Assembly (NCBI GenBank): GCA_013397865.1
Contig: VZTI01001686.1
Span: forward strand, 768,650 to 832,649
Source: Struthidea cinerea
Taxonomy: Eukaryota; Chordata; Aves; Passeriformes; Corcoracidae
Direction of reading: 5' to 3'
Length of the DNA: 64,000 nucleotides
Positions 50,101 to 63,262 of the stretch are shown in pieces; the stretch's first letter is position 1, and each line of letters starts with the position of its first letter. The notes under the pieces were generated by a model. It saw nothing but the letters and a program-made list of their open reading frames with translations, searched no databases and was not told where the DNA came from. The position numbers were made by a program, and so were the translations under genes.

Positions 50101-52974
50101 AATCACTAGAACTTGCTTTGTCACTTTTGTGACAGCTCGTGTCTGAAGGCTGTCTGAAGTCAGTGGGTTATGCCACTGAGGTCAGACTTAGATTTCGCTT
50201 GTTTTCACCCATTCTGTGCTGCTTATTTGCTTTGTGCAGGCCTGATTTTTTTTAAAGAAATATTGTTGATACATGTGACATTTCCTTATCTTCTTTAGCG
50301 TGATAATGACATCAGACAGTACTAGGAAATGCTGGGGCATTTGCAGGTCCTGCTATGGCAAAAGAATTAAAGGAGTGTTTAGATCTCATAGAGATATTGT
50401 GGTCATAGATCCCTTCCCTTCCCAGGTTTTTTAAGTGACTCACCCTAAAACACTCATTTGCAACAGGTACTCACCATCTTGCACATGTAAAATTGTCCTG
50501 GTGTGCTTGTGTGTACAGCAGAAGTCCACAGTTCACCTGAAGGGGGGCCTTTAAGGACTGCAGCTGCTGGTGTGAGAGCTCTCATGATCACACTTCCTCA
50601 TCCTCACCCTCCTTTTCACCCATCCTAACCCCACCCTGCTCTTTGCCTCATTTACCTGTCAGGATCACCCTGTGGATTTGGTCACCAGCCCAGCATCCCA
50701 GGGTCCTGGTTCCCTGTGCTGTAGGAAGACAACAAAGCACTCTCTTCAACAGTTAGTGCCAGTCAGCCATAACTTTCCTTCTGAGATGAAGTTCAGCAGC
50801 ACTTGGGGTGATAGGACATCAAGAAGAGTGTTTTGGTTTTTTTCAGTTTGTGCCTTTCCAGATTTTCACTTTTGTTTTGCTTCCTGTCTTCCTTTATTTT
50901 AGCTTTACCCCTTCTTCAGACATAGTAGTTAAAAAGAGGAAAAAAAACAAAGCATGTTTTGAAGGCAACTATTTTGAAAAGTGGAAAAAAAATAGGAACA
51001 ATTCATACAGCTTTCACTGAAAATCAAAGTATTTTCAGACAGTAATGTTTATAGTTTCATTGACTGTGCTGTGCACACATTAGAAATGGTCCTTCAACTG
51101 ACTGTCTTCCAAGACATGTAGTTGCATCAAACCTCAATTCTCCAGTCCATGACTTTTTGTTCTAATTAGATGAAGGAACCCAATTGACTCTGGCCAATGC
51201 CCTATGTGAGAAGTGATTGCCTTCTGGGACTGGAAGTGTTTGCTTTATAAATCTAGATTGCTGTTTGCATTGCAGTGGATTTCCACCAAAGTCTTATGTG
51301 GGTAAATATCTTTGGTGGACTACTGATTTTTTGTGTTCAGTTTTCCTGTGCTACTGTGAGAATGCAAGAAGGAAAGGACTATTTTTTAGTTACTGTATGC
51401 TGGTAGGTTTTTCCTGTGATAAAGAAAACCAGAATTTTATACTTTAGGCTATATTGCATCCACAGTATTATCTCTGCTTCATCTAAGCTGATTCCAGTAC
51501 CAAACCTGACTGTATCATTTTCTGATCATGAAGTTGTTTGAACAGTGACATGCAGGCACAGCCACTCATGCTGATTGGAAAATAATATTCCAGACAGCTT
51601 AGACTCTTTGGGAAGAGACTGCAAAGGCAAAGTAACCTGCCAGCAAAGGAAAAAGATGGTTTCCAAAGTGCAGTAAGTAGCACTTGTTGCTCCTCTTCTC
51701 CTGTTAAGCTACTTTCCATCAAGACAACATGTGTCATAGACCATCCTCAGCCTGCTCCAATGACAGGATCTTTGAAGAAGTGTGGAGGTTGGTTGTTTGG
51801 TTTGGTTTTTTTTTAATGAGCATTTTTTTTCCAAAAATGGTGAAATGCAAGATTTAAAAATATTTGAATATATTCTCCTACTCTTCCTAATTCCTTAATG
51901 GTTTGTGGGAAATTGCTGTCTTTGTTCTCAGATATGTTGTTTGCAAATTTGTAGTTGGACATAATTATTTAACAAGCAGAATAGGCACCACAGTAAGTTT
52001 CACTTTCTGTGATCCTTGACAAAAAATGCTTTACAGTACCCTTTTTTATGGACAGTCTCGCTTTTTACAAAAATTAAGGCACATCGTGTTCAGGTTTATC
52101 CAAGATACCGTCCTATATATATTTTATGGTGTTACTTTCCCCCTCTTTTGATTTGCAGACTACTGCTGCAGTGGTGAGTGTTTAACCCCCAGTCTGTGCT
52201 CTGAGCAGCATGTCACTGTCACAGCACAACTCTTGTAATGGCTTGATGTCACATAGTGGCAACGAAGCACGTGGGTCAAACAGCTCGGCCTGGAAAGATT
52301 AGTTCAAATAACACTTGTCTGTCTACAGTACTTGAGAAAATATTGGAAAACAGAAGGATCAAATAAAAAGCCTGTGTTTCATTCTTTCTCTCAGCTTCTA
52401 TCAGGAAATACCGAACTTGTACTCAACAGATCAAATGTTTGTCTTAAATATGCCTTCAAATAGAGAATTAATTGAACTCAAGTAAAACATGGTGTGACCT
52501 GAGACCAAAAATTCTTACCGCTGGTTACATGTAAAACCCTGAGTTCATAAAGTAGCTCCCGTAGCTTTTAGCTAAGGACATTCCGTCCCAGCAAAATGAG
52601 CATGCATGCCATAATGAAACTGGCATTGCTTTTGTTGTTTGGGGGACAGGGGGTGGTAAGTAAAGCATGCCGTATGAAGTCTCTGTAGGATTTAGGCAGA
52701 TAGTCTAATAATGTGTATTTATGGTTTGTAGTCTATGAAGAATTGGATCCTCCAACCATTACCAACAAGTACCCTGTGAAAGCTACCAGGTTGCATTACC
52801 ATCTGTGTATAGAAACTCCAGTTTCTGTACAAGCCACCGCTGCACTTGTATGATTCATAGCTGTTAGAAAGAAAGACTTATTAGTCACCTACTTCATTCC
52901 CCTTCCTGTATGGAATTATTCTTTATTGTGCTGTACATTTGCTACTTTTTTGTCAGTCTAATTTTAAATTATCA
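44164..52974. other. noncoding stretch
   Basis: About 8.8 kb of AT-rich DNA. A good acceptor-like ctttttaacttttgcag ends at 44278 on the plus strand and is followed by about 51 open codons of unknown type. An AATAAA lies at 48158-48163 after a pyrimidine-rich region, without a recognisable transcript. No repeat family or RNA gene was recognised. Confidence 0.4.
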
Positions 52975-53130
52975 AAGTAACGGAGCTCCCACTGCTTCCC
53001 TCAGGAAAATGTTCCAGAGCATTAACAGATCTGCTGTTAAGAAAGATACTAATTTCCTGATATTATTTTTTCTTTTATTAACTTCATTTCATTGCTCCAA
53101 CTGCTGTCTTCTGTGCATTTTCCCATGTTC
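52975..53130 (-). mobile_element. old CR1 3'-region fragment
   Basis: The text acggagctcccactgcttcc, then ttccagagcattaac, ctgctgttaagaaa and tcctgatattatt, follows the order of the CR1 3' region in complement orientation: a block on a region needing care, a Lys-rich gttaagaaa word, then a ttcctgatatt word. It is strongly diverged and about 155 bp. Limits are approximate. Confidence 0.55.
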
Positions 53131-56100
53131 TCACTTTGAAACTTAAGCCTTGCACCCTGCAAACGTGTCTTGTTTATTTTCAGCTACTATACATGTAGAT
53201 GAACAGGTAAAACTTACCCTATACAGGCCTGTATTTAGTAGGAGTAAGGCAATAAAACTGCTAAAATTGGTTCATTTTAGAGCAACACGACTTTGCAAGA
53301 GCTCCAGAAGTAATTACAAACAACAGCTAAAAGCTTCACGTGAGCTGGAAGTTGATTTCCTAAGCCACTTTGTAAAAATGATGGTTGCACTGACCTGAAT
53401 TAAGTAGACAGAGTTAAAGTAAACGTCATGTAGACGTCAGTTTTGGTTTGAGTTTTCTAGTTTATCTGGACGATTGGTAGGATACTGCAGACAGCTGAAG
53501 AATTTTCAGTAATTTTCCCAATGGAACTTAGAGTCCTGTGTGAGCTTCCCCAAGCTGTTTCAGCACAAACTTTAAACAAAGACAGCGTTGGCTTGTGCTG
53601 CCTTGCAGTTCTGCCCTGAAATGGATGAAGAGCTACTCATCACAAGTGTGTGGTACAAGATGGTGGTTTAAGGTACGCTTTTCTGCTTTGCATTCAGATG
53701 ATCATTGTTACATCAGATAAGAGACAGTAGCTTAGCTCTGGTTGTATCAGAACTCATCAGACACTCATTCACCTGACTACACTTAAAACCTACTTTCAGT
53801 GGGTATCAGTTTAATGAAAAAAGTGATTCTTAAGTGGAAATAACTCACAACAGGTTTGTGGTGCTGGATTCTGCATTCAGGAATAAAATCTGGCTTAAAC
53901 GTGCGGCTTCACAGTACCTTGCTCTTAAGTACACATACTTAAGAGCAAGTCTTGTATCCACCCTTCTGCTGTGAAATTTGCCGTCATGAATTTCCTTGCA
54001 AACTTTCGATCACGTGAACAGCTTCCAGACAGCTTGCATGCTTCCAGCATCCATCTCTTTTCACTCTCTCTTGGACTTGGACTGTGCTGCACTGACCTTG
54101 TCCTAACTGCCAGTTCTCTTTCTGCTGAGCTCCTTATGTAATTCCAGTTCACAAAACTCCTTCTTCTGCTTGGAACAAAATTTTAGCCATGATATCTTAC
54201 CCTGGATGCCAGCTGGTATAGCAGGTATAGAGAGCTTGTTCTGAAATTTTTAGTTTGTCTGTTTTGTTAAGGATCTGTCATTCTTTTCCAGGAAGTGACA
54301 GTGTTTTATATGATAGTATTACCCTAGGAAATGCTTACAGTAGAACTCAAGGATTTTGAAACGGAAATGTTTTCTGAGGCTAAATGAGGGCAAGAGCATA
54401 AATAGAACTTGATTTTACAGAACACGTTCTGTAGTTGTGACTATGGAGAATGAAATAAATACCTACAATGCAGAGAGTAGGATGGCAAACACGGCTCTGC
54501 TCTTTGCTCAACAGTATGTCTCACTTCTTGAAATGTTTGCATATCAAATGGCCAGCTTATCAGGCCTTTGAAGTCAGTGAGAAGACTGCAAATGGCATCT
54601 CCTGTTGTTTTGGTATATTCAGTGTTCCTTGTCTAAATATCCAGGGAAGACATGAGGGCAGCAAGACAAAAGATGATCATACAGATCATACAGTTAATAT
54701 AAACTGGCATCCTAACTTCTGTCTTTGCCAGGTTACTTGCAGGTAATGGAAGGGAGACACTGCCTTCTGAGATAATAAATCCTAGTATACTTTCTTAGCT
54801 CCTTTTCAAGAGCCAGTGTACCATTTTATTCTGTAAAATGGAGTAAAATGACAATCAAAACCAAATCAGTCTTTTGGGTTTGCCCCAATATTTGCTCAAG
54901 TTGGCATTGCTAGGGTTACTGTGAATATATTATGAGAACTGCAGTCAAATGTTGAGTGTTTGAAGAGGTTTTTCCATAGCTTAGCTGCTCAGGCTGTCTT
55001 TACCTAGTATATGATCTTACTGCCACTGAGTGATGAATCTGTTCCTTTTGTTCAAGCTGTTTTTTAAAAGGTAATTGTTCTTTTTAAATTTTAATTGAAT
55101 CTTCAGACTTTATCTGATAAAGCTGACTGCAAAATGCATGAACCAGCATTAGGATTATTTTGTGTAGTATAACTGACCATGCATAAAATTCATGTAGTAA
55201 ATTAAGCACTGACAAATTAGTCTTTTGTCCCCTTTATTCTCACTGATGTCTAGGGGAGCAGAACATATGGAAATTCCCTATATTTAGCAGTCCTAACAGG
55301 ATCTGTAAAGGTAAAAATACTAACTGGGTATTTTGGGAGTATTTAGTTCTACCTTAATGGTGTCTCACTCAGATCTGTAGACTTCTTGCCAAGTGATAGG
55401 TCCAAGTTGAAAATACCTGGGAGGAAGTAGCTGCTCTGCGTTAAAAGCAAATATTAGTACAGGGAAAGTAAGTTTTCTGACGCAGTCTCATAGACAGGTT
55501 TGTTTAGATGAACGTCACTTTTGGGATTGTATCAACTGAGGCAAGAAGCAGGAACTGGCTTTGCAAATCAGAATGGAAGCCTTACTGTAAAAAGTAACAT
55601 AGCAGAGAGTAGGCTGAATACTGCTCTACTCAGAGTTTACATTCAACTTGAGTCCTACTATATAGTGCCATGTTTGTGGTATAGTGTGTCTTTTGCTGTG
55701 TAGGTTTAATGATCTATAAAAAGCCTTTATATGAATTTGTCTTTGGACGTCTGCTCTAAAATGGTGACTTTGCATATTTATATGGTGAACTCTACATTTA
55801 CGTTGACAGATGAATAATTCAGTAGCTCTGAGAAAACAGTAAAAAGTCAACAAAAGCAGCAGAAATGTCTGCAAGACTGTAGAGAGCTGACATTTCTAAC
55901 CAGGAGACATAGCTGTCATGTTCTGATGTCACGTCTTGATCCTCAGATAGATCCTGTGGTACAGTCGGGTAGTAAAAATCTGTGACCTCAGAGCAGTAAG
56001 AAATTAAGATACAGGACAATGACATCATTGGAGGTATGAGGGAAAGGGTCAAACTGAGAAGAGCAGTTGTGAAGACATGTTTATCTACAACGTAAAATAC

Positions 56101-59100
56101 AAAATGGTTCAGGAAAAATTGCTTATAAAGTAATTTGCTCTCTTAGTTTGCCCCTGGAAAATTTCTTCTTGATATACCGGTGAACAGCTCAGTGGAACAA
56201 TAAAAGCAGTTCCCAACCTGGGTGTATAGAGAAAAACAAACCCTTTTGACAAAGGAAGAAACTAATTCTGTCGCATACTAATAAAGTGTCATATTTTCAT
56301 TTCATTACCTACTCACTTCCTTTCTCTAAACTTCTGTGAATTTGAAAACTATTCTGAACTCTTACTAGGAAGTTGACATGCAAGTTCTTGAGAGTTGTGT
56401 GGCAATGTATAGACTACAGATGCAGAGCTTGGGAAGCTATTTTAGTTTGATCATTTGGTTATTTTATGTGCAAACAGCCTTTACAATTAAGTGTATGCTG
56501 GTACTTCGGTCATGTCATAAATGCAATGACCCTCAACAAAAGAGGTTAATGGCTTTCGTGTCCTGGTGCTGTTTGTCCAACAGAGATGTAAAACAGAGCA
56601 CTAAAGGGTTGAATTTGTAGTGTTCTTTGGCTTCTTCATAATATTTTTTTAATAAACGGCAGCTGAGAAGGTTTTAGGATATAGGATAGAATAAATCTCT
56701 AATTGCCATCTTCATTATCTTTTAAGTGAAAAATACTTGTATTCTAGTGAAAAGGACCTGGTTTAATCATATGAAAAGTATTTTCAAAATAATTTAAGGG
56801 TAAATAGGTACTTACTACTGATGCAGAATTGTAGTAAGCCACATCAGAATTTTATTAAGAAATAACTTTAATGATTATGTTATAAACTTAAACAGCAATA
56901 ATGGACTTTCAAAATACAGGTCTGTGACTCTCATCACAGTATGGTAAAGGCTGTCAGATAGGAAGATGTGGAGTGGGCTAAAGGGAATGCTCCTGGGACC
57001 TGGCAATTAACACATTCTGAGCACAGAGCTTTCACAACAGTGCTTACTCTGCATGTGGCAGAAGCATTAGGAAAACCTGATTGTTTCGCAGGGTTTTTTT
57101 CTAGTAACAAAACTCACAGAAGTTTAATTTATGTATGTATTAGATGGAAAAGCTCTAGGCATTTGTGCATAAAACTGTAGGAAGTACCTTAAATGGTTTT
57201 CCTACCCCATAGATGAAATTTTCAGACAGGGTCACCACTCCTGCATGGCAAAATTTGTGCAGAGTAATACTTGAGCAGATCACTGACCAAGGGCTAGAAG
57301 AGATTTAATACTTTGGCTTGGCTCTTCCACTGCTGATTTCATGGTTGGAGTCAGCTGCTGTTGGGAATGCTTTGCCCAGAACCTGTGGACTGCTGGGTCC
57401 CATGATCCAGCCCCTAGCCTGCTCCCAAATCTTCCTCTGTGACAGTCTCTTTGCAGATGGCAAACACCTCCTCCAAGTGCTGTTTTGAAAGGCTGCAGAC
57501 AAGTATCTCTGGGTAGCTCTTCTGTCCTTGATACTCCTTTGCACGTTAGTTGTCTTCTGTGAAGCCAAGGGCTTTTGTGCTGGAGTTGTGAACCCAGGGG
57601 TGTATCTCAGTTCGCCCATAAATCCAGTAACAGTGATGGAAACGGCACACATACATTCCTTGTAGGACTTACAGAGTGTTCTGTGGAGAAAATCCTTAAA
57701 TACCAGGGGCCAAATATATCCCTAAGTATAAAGCGTTAAATTTAAATAAGCCCAAACACCAAATTGCTATACAGGTTGTTTCTACCCCTTATTTTAGCCC
57801 CAGTAACCTTCATCTTAGATTTGATAGTGGTTTAAGATATGCAGATAAGTATTTTTGTGCATTTTGGAAACCCCACAGTAAGCACAATGTCATGTATTTT
57901 AGGGAGCAAGTGGAGAGCTTTGTTAGCTGAGTATTACTTGCATAATGCAGACATCTTGAGTCTCTTGGTTTCTAAAGCTCAGATTATTGTTTGCAGTTTT
58001 CCATGGACCTGATTCATGCCCAGTGGTTTTGAAAAAATGTGGTTGTATCAAATGGATGTCAGCAGTAAAAGCCATGACCTGCTATTTTGTTAGCCCCTCA
58101 GCATCCTGAGATGCAGACTTGCAACATCTTGTAGGATAGGGAAGGAATGGGCAAACTGTGGATATTGGTACCACTGCCTGCCCTTGGGGAAGTAAAAATT
58201 AAAAAATAGCAACCCGTATTAGGTTTGCAGTAAAGCTCCTATAAATTGAGAAACTTTGTCAACAAAATAGACCCCCATGATGCTTGGCTGGCAGGTCTGT
58301 CTAGAAGAGCATCACCGTGGAAAAGGGCTGCCAGCAAGATGGAACAGAAAAGCAGATCATCAGCTCCTCCAACCAAATGGCCTGAGGACCGACAGTACAG
58401 GCACGGGTTTTGGCACTTACGCCACAGTGACTTCCCTCTCAACAAACCTTTTCTCAGGGCAAAATCTGGTAGAAGGATCCCAAGCAGAGCTGCAACCTCC
58501 CTCCCATTACAGGATTTGCTATAGGAGGGAAGGAGCAAGCCTGCAGCCATTATAGTCCTATTTTACTGCCCTGTTAAATGTGATGCCATACTGCTATTTT
58601 TAATTTAATTCTTTTGTGAGCGTGGAGGCGATAAAACAAATTGTTTCTATGCTTCATTCACACACCTAATGGGAGAACAGTGCAAGGGAGCTGCAAACTA
58701 TAATCTGCATGAGGAACAGCAGCAAGAATTTCCAAATGCACGTGCTTGGGAGTATGCTGAAAAGCTGTCATTTGCTAATGAATCCACTTTTCATCCCCAT
58801 TTCTGGTTGTATCCAAGTACAATTTTTACAACAGTACCTTGCATCCTGAACCCTTTCAGGTTCATTTGTGCTGTCCTGCGGTTTTCATTGTAAGCCAAAG
58901 AACACCTGACTATAAGGTGTGTTTACACATGACCTTGTAAAAGGCTTTTTGCTGTTTCAGCAGAGGCAGGAGAGACCACAAGTGAGAGCAAAGATCCTTA
59001 TCAGGGACTAGAAAAAGAGACTGGGGTTGGGCAAATTGTGCCCACAGCCATCCAGATAGAAAGCTAAAGGATTAAAGAGCCCCACAAGCAGAGAGCCAAA

Positions 59101-62100
59101 GAGCTCGAGTTGCAGGGCCACAGGGAATGATGAACAGTGTGAGAGAGATTTAATAAACCGAGCAGAAGATTGATGGATTTTATTTCCCTCCAGATTTTTG
59201 CATTGAGAGTAGAAGGCTGCCTGGGTAATGCGAGACTCTCTCTGCTCCAAGAAAAGGAGAATGCGAACTACCAAAAGGCATAAAGGGTAGACTATTGATG
59301 AACCTTCTGGTAGGTAGGCAGTAAAAGGAATTACACATGCTTGCTGTGGATGTCTGATACTCCAGACTGTGTGCAAGTGATATCAGTGAGCCATGTGGGT
59401 GCATCCCCTTTGGTGCTTCCTCCGTCACACCACTGCTGTTCAAAAGGGGAAACTAAGGCAAGAGATAGGTCATCTCTTAATGTAAATACACCTTTCTACA
59501 TATTCTACTGATGTTTGTTCAAGTAGCTGCTTCATAATTAGCTCTGCCAGCTCTTGGTTTCCGTATGTCTAAGGGAATGATAGTATATTCTCAGATTTAC
59601 TTCTGTTTATACTAATTAAATAGTAGTAAATCTGTCTACCTGAAGAACAAATGATAAATCATTTTTTCCTCAGTTCTGTGTTGGACTTCTCTGTATTCGT
59701 AGCTATTAAAGCTCCTTTATTTTTTATGTTCTTCTGTCTTACAAACAGTTATGTAAGTTTATAGTCCTGCATAATTTAGCTGTGCACTTCTTGCATTGAA
59801 CTCAAAGAGAGGAAATCATGACAAATTATGTAGGAGGAGGATTTCCAGTTATTCAAGGCCTGAAGTGATGAAATTATATGGAGATTTATATTTTTATTAA
59901 GCAAAATCATGGTGTCTCCAGAACATCTCCATTGCATATGAGCTGGAGAAAAATCATTATCAAGGTCATGTACCTGAATTTCTTTTAAAGAATGATTATA
60001 CACTGTTTGAAAATAACATTTAGCACCATAGCTCTTATAAAGGAAAAACCTACAGTAGCAAGATAATTCCTGGCAATGTGGAAGATCCCCAGAGTAGACT
60101 CTGTGTAGTCCACTGCCAGTGTAGAGAAAACAGGAAAATGTTTTTCAAGTAAAGAAAATGTCTGAGATATCATCCTTAATTTGGAGCAAGATAATTGCTA
60201 GTTCTGTGGGGTGATCATTATTTGTAAATGTGCTTGGTGGCTGCGGGCTGGGCCCTGTCCTTGCTGCACCACCCCTGCTCACCAGCTGCCTTGTTTTATT
60301 ATTCTGAAGGCAGAAGGTGTATCAGTCCATGGATTACAACCCAGGTTTTGCAGTCAGAAAGTGGTGTACGCTGAATGATTTGTCTTCCATTTTACAGTGT
60401 CCTGCCATTCCAACTGAGCAGGCAGAGGGACTCCTTCCAGGGCTGCAGGTAAAGAGCTTGTGTGGTAGACAGTGGTCTCTCTGTTACCTACCTAGTGCAA
60501 CTGCAAATAGAGTTGCTTTTCCTCTAAGTATATGGATCAATTCAGGGAGGGCTCCTGTGTGGTCTGCCGTGCCACAGGAAGTCAGGGATAAAGCTAGCAA
60601 GAAAGGAGCCATCAGGCACTGAGATAGTAGAGGGTTATGTGCCCACCTACCTTGTGCCACCGAGACTTCCAGCTGGCTCTGCCAAAGACAGAGTAGTTTT
60701 GTGCTTAGCAACATGTCTGAAGGTGGAACACGGAGCAGGTTTTGGAGGTCTGGCTGTAAGGTAGAACTTAAGCAGTTTTATCTGCTCAGTTATGTCTCTG
60801 AAGCAGTGATGTGGTCATGGAAATTTGGCAGAGGGGATTGTCATGCCAAGTACCATGTGTCCTCATTGTCCTTCATGCTAAGGAGTTGTCAGGCTTTTGG
60901 AGGAGAGTTGTACGTTATCCTACAAAGTTGTGTGGATGGTGCTGTAGAAATTAAATACTTTTAATATACTGTAGCCAGGAAGAGCTTGGGCATCCTCACC
61001 TGCGAGGGTCAAATTACCCCACAGTGCAAGGCAAGTTGTCCCTACATGGCTTTGAGAGAGCAACTGTGTTGATTTTGCTTTGGATAGGCAAAAGTCCAAA
61101 AGTACAAATCAGAAATGGGGGTAAATGTCTTTAAATACAGGGTGCATTCTAATACCCCATTACGTTCACATTTGCCTCCTTCGTGCCTTTGTAGTCTTAT
61201 TTCAGTCTCTCCCAGTAACTCAGTTCCATTCCCAGAGGCCTGAAGCGAATAAATCCAAACATGCTCTGTTTAGACTTATACCCTGTGGCCAGCACACACG
61301 ATATGGCATTTCAGAGACTGACGGAAGTGAGCCACATTTGCTTGTGGAAAAAAGAAAGAACTGCAGCAATATAGTGACGTAAGGTTTACCCTGCAGGTTC
61401 ACCTCGGGTTACAACCGGATCTAATTCAGCATGCTCTTGTCAGTACAGCTTAGTTCAGCTAAACCAAGAAAATACAGTTCAATTCTGCATACAGCTAACT
61501 CCCACATAAAGCATCAAAACATTTCCAATCTAATTTTTTATTGCAGCCTTTTTTTTGTTCCCCCTTCATTTGAAGAGCTGTTGGGCCTGAATAACATTGG
61601 TTTATTTAGCTGTCTGGTACCAAATGAAAGTAATTTTATGAATTTGACTGAAGGACCATTTCAAGGTAGACGGGAAAATCACACATTTAAAGATGTTCCG
61701 ACACATCAGATGCTAATGAGGTCACCGAAGAGAACATTGTTGTTTGGGGCCTCTACTCATCCCCAGAGAGCCTTTTCTCACTGGGAAAAGGTCCTGCCAT
61801 GCAGTATTAATCTAGAGCATGTTTTGAAATAGCTCTTTCAGCTAGTGAAGTGCCAAACTGCTTGTTTTCTTCTTAGTAGACTGAGAAAAAAATGGCATAA
61901 ATTTCACAGCAGTGAGATTTTTTTATATCTGAAATAACTTTACAGTTTGACTCTTACATCTGCGTAGTTGCAAGTTTAATCAGCCAGAATAGCCTGCAAC
62001 TCCTGGAACTGCAAATGTGCCTGCCTGGTGCATTGGCAGACCCGAAGTCAAGTTTGTGTTGAACACATCAAGCAGCTCAAAGAAGTGAAATAGTGTATCT

Positions 62101-62405
62101 TGACCCAGATCTAGACCGAAGTGGTTTTATACACCAAACCAAGTAGAGTTGATGTATGCTTGCTGCCTTCATCTTCAAGTGCTGCTAGCTAGTGGCAGTC
62201 AGAGCAAAAAATGGTTTAGAACACGAAGCTTTATGGTGCACTCACAATGCTGTAATCTTTTTCCTTAAACAAGCATTGTAGACAGAAATCTCTTGACTGA
62301 ACTTCAGTGTTAACCAAACATTGGTGTGTTGGATCTGGTCCAGTACATTGTTCCTGACAGGGCTCAGGAACTGGCCAGCTGACAGTTACGGAATAATGTG
62401 ACAAG
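53131..62405. other. noncoding stretch
   Basis: About 9.3 kb of unique-looking AT-rich DNA. At 58239-58555 three overlapping frames on both strands stay open for 92-103 codons, but none is recognisable. Frames at 57305-57652 (minus) and 61431-61832 (plus) are likewise without motifs. The hairpin at 53918-53949 is listed separately. Confidence 0.4.
53918..53949. repeat. perfect inverted repeat, 14-bp arms, 4-nt loop
   Basis: The arm cttgctcttaagta (53918-53931) and its exact reverse complement (53936-53949) are separated only by caca. A 14-bp perfect hairpin with so short a loop is very unlikely by chance in 64 kb. It is too short for a microRNA precursor. It may have arisen by template switching during replication, or it may be a symmetric protein-binding site. 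Confidence 0.92.
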
Positions 62406-62461
62406 AGGGGGATTTTCTTAATCCCTGGAGATTCCCTTTAAGGGGGATGTCTTAATCCCTG
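62406..62461 (+). repeat. 21-22-bp imperfect duplication containing TAATCC motifs
   Basis: Two copies of a gggggat-N-cttaatccctg unit lie at 62406-62427 and 62441-62461. Each contains TAATCC, the site preferred by K50 homeodomains (OTX, CRX, PITX types). A third cttaatc follows at about 62465. The duplication is seen directly; regulation by these factors is a guess. Confidence 0.6.
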
Positions 62462-62864
62462 ACACTTAATCATTGTTTGTGTCAGGAAGTATAAATGTTT
62501 GTCTTCTATTGCTTAAAAAAAGCAAGGTTCATTAAGGATTATATTCTTTCTTTTTAAAACAGATGAGTTTCTAATGGGAACATGCAGGTATTCATTACCA
62601 ATCTAATGAATATTGGTTTTAATAGTCCTTTCTGGTCCCAATTATATGATGCTGCAGACAGCGCCACAGGGTAAACTTACATTTTAAGTTTGAAAAGGTA
62701 GAACAGAATTTTCCTTAATCTCTTTTAAATTTGCCTGTCAGTTTTAAACTCCCTGTTAAACTTGTCTTTCATATCTCTTAGTTATTTTTTTCTTCTGGCT
62801 TCATTGTATTCTTTTTCTTTTCGTTTTGAGAAAATAAAAATGTTTGATTTCCCTTGTTTTTAGT
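62462..62864. other. noncoding flank of an LTR
   Basis: AT-rich, T-rich sequence with no recognisable gene or repeat up to the LTR boundary at 62865. Confidence 0.45.
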
Positions 62865-63249
62865 TGTTGTAAGCGCTAGGTTTAGCTTAGCAGCTGCAGC
62901 TTTCTCTAGGAGCTGTGCTGCGACTTCTTAGGGCAGGCAGCCATTCTGTCCTCCCATAGTCCATTCCGGACGGCCCCACACCCTTGCTCCTTTAGCTGTC
63001 AGCCCTACAACACAGTGATGGCGAAGGAGGTAGAGAAGGGACTCCCATGGCGGCCCCTCATGGTTTTCTCGACGCATCTTGTCCAGCCAGCTCCCCGGGG
63101 CCGAGAGACCCGGTGGCCAGGGAGCAGGGGCTTTTTACCCAGGGCTCAGGGGCCGTACACGGATGGAGTTGGGGTACAGGAACCAATAGGGAGAGCCTGA
63201 GGGAGTTGCCAGGACTAGGGGAGGGGTAAAGGTGGGGGAACACCCCACA
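62865..63249 (-). mobile_element. 3' LTR of an endogenous retrovirus (ERVK-like)
   Basis: A block of about 385 bp begins tgttgtaagcgc and ends gaacaccccaca on the plus strand, so it has TG...CA ends on the minus strand too. Base composition jumps to GC-rich inside it. In the minus direction it carries an inverted CCAAT (attggtt, about 63180-63187) and a TATA-like gtaaaaag (about 63131-63138) in the expected order. Directly adjoining the minus-strand start is a polypurine tract (63250-63262), the usual primer site just upstream of a 3' LTR. The two flanks share no short direct repeat, so this is not a solo LTR; the provirus should continue to the right. No AATAAA is visible inside. Confidence 0.65.
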
Positions 63250-63262
63250 TCTCCCCCTTTTC
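63250..63262 (-). other. retroviral polypurine tract
   Basis: On the minus strand the sequence gaaaagggggaga immediately precedes the TGTGGGG start of the LTR. In retroviruses this tract resists RNase H and primes plus-strand DNA synthesis, and it sits exactly at this position. Its placement supports both the orientation and the 3' LTR call. Confidence 0.6.
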
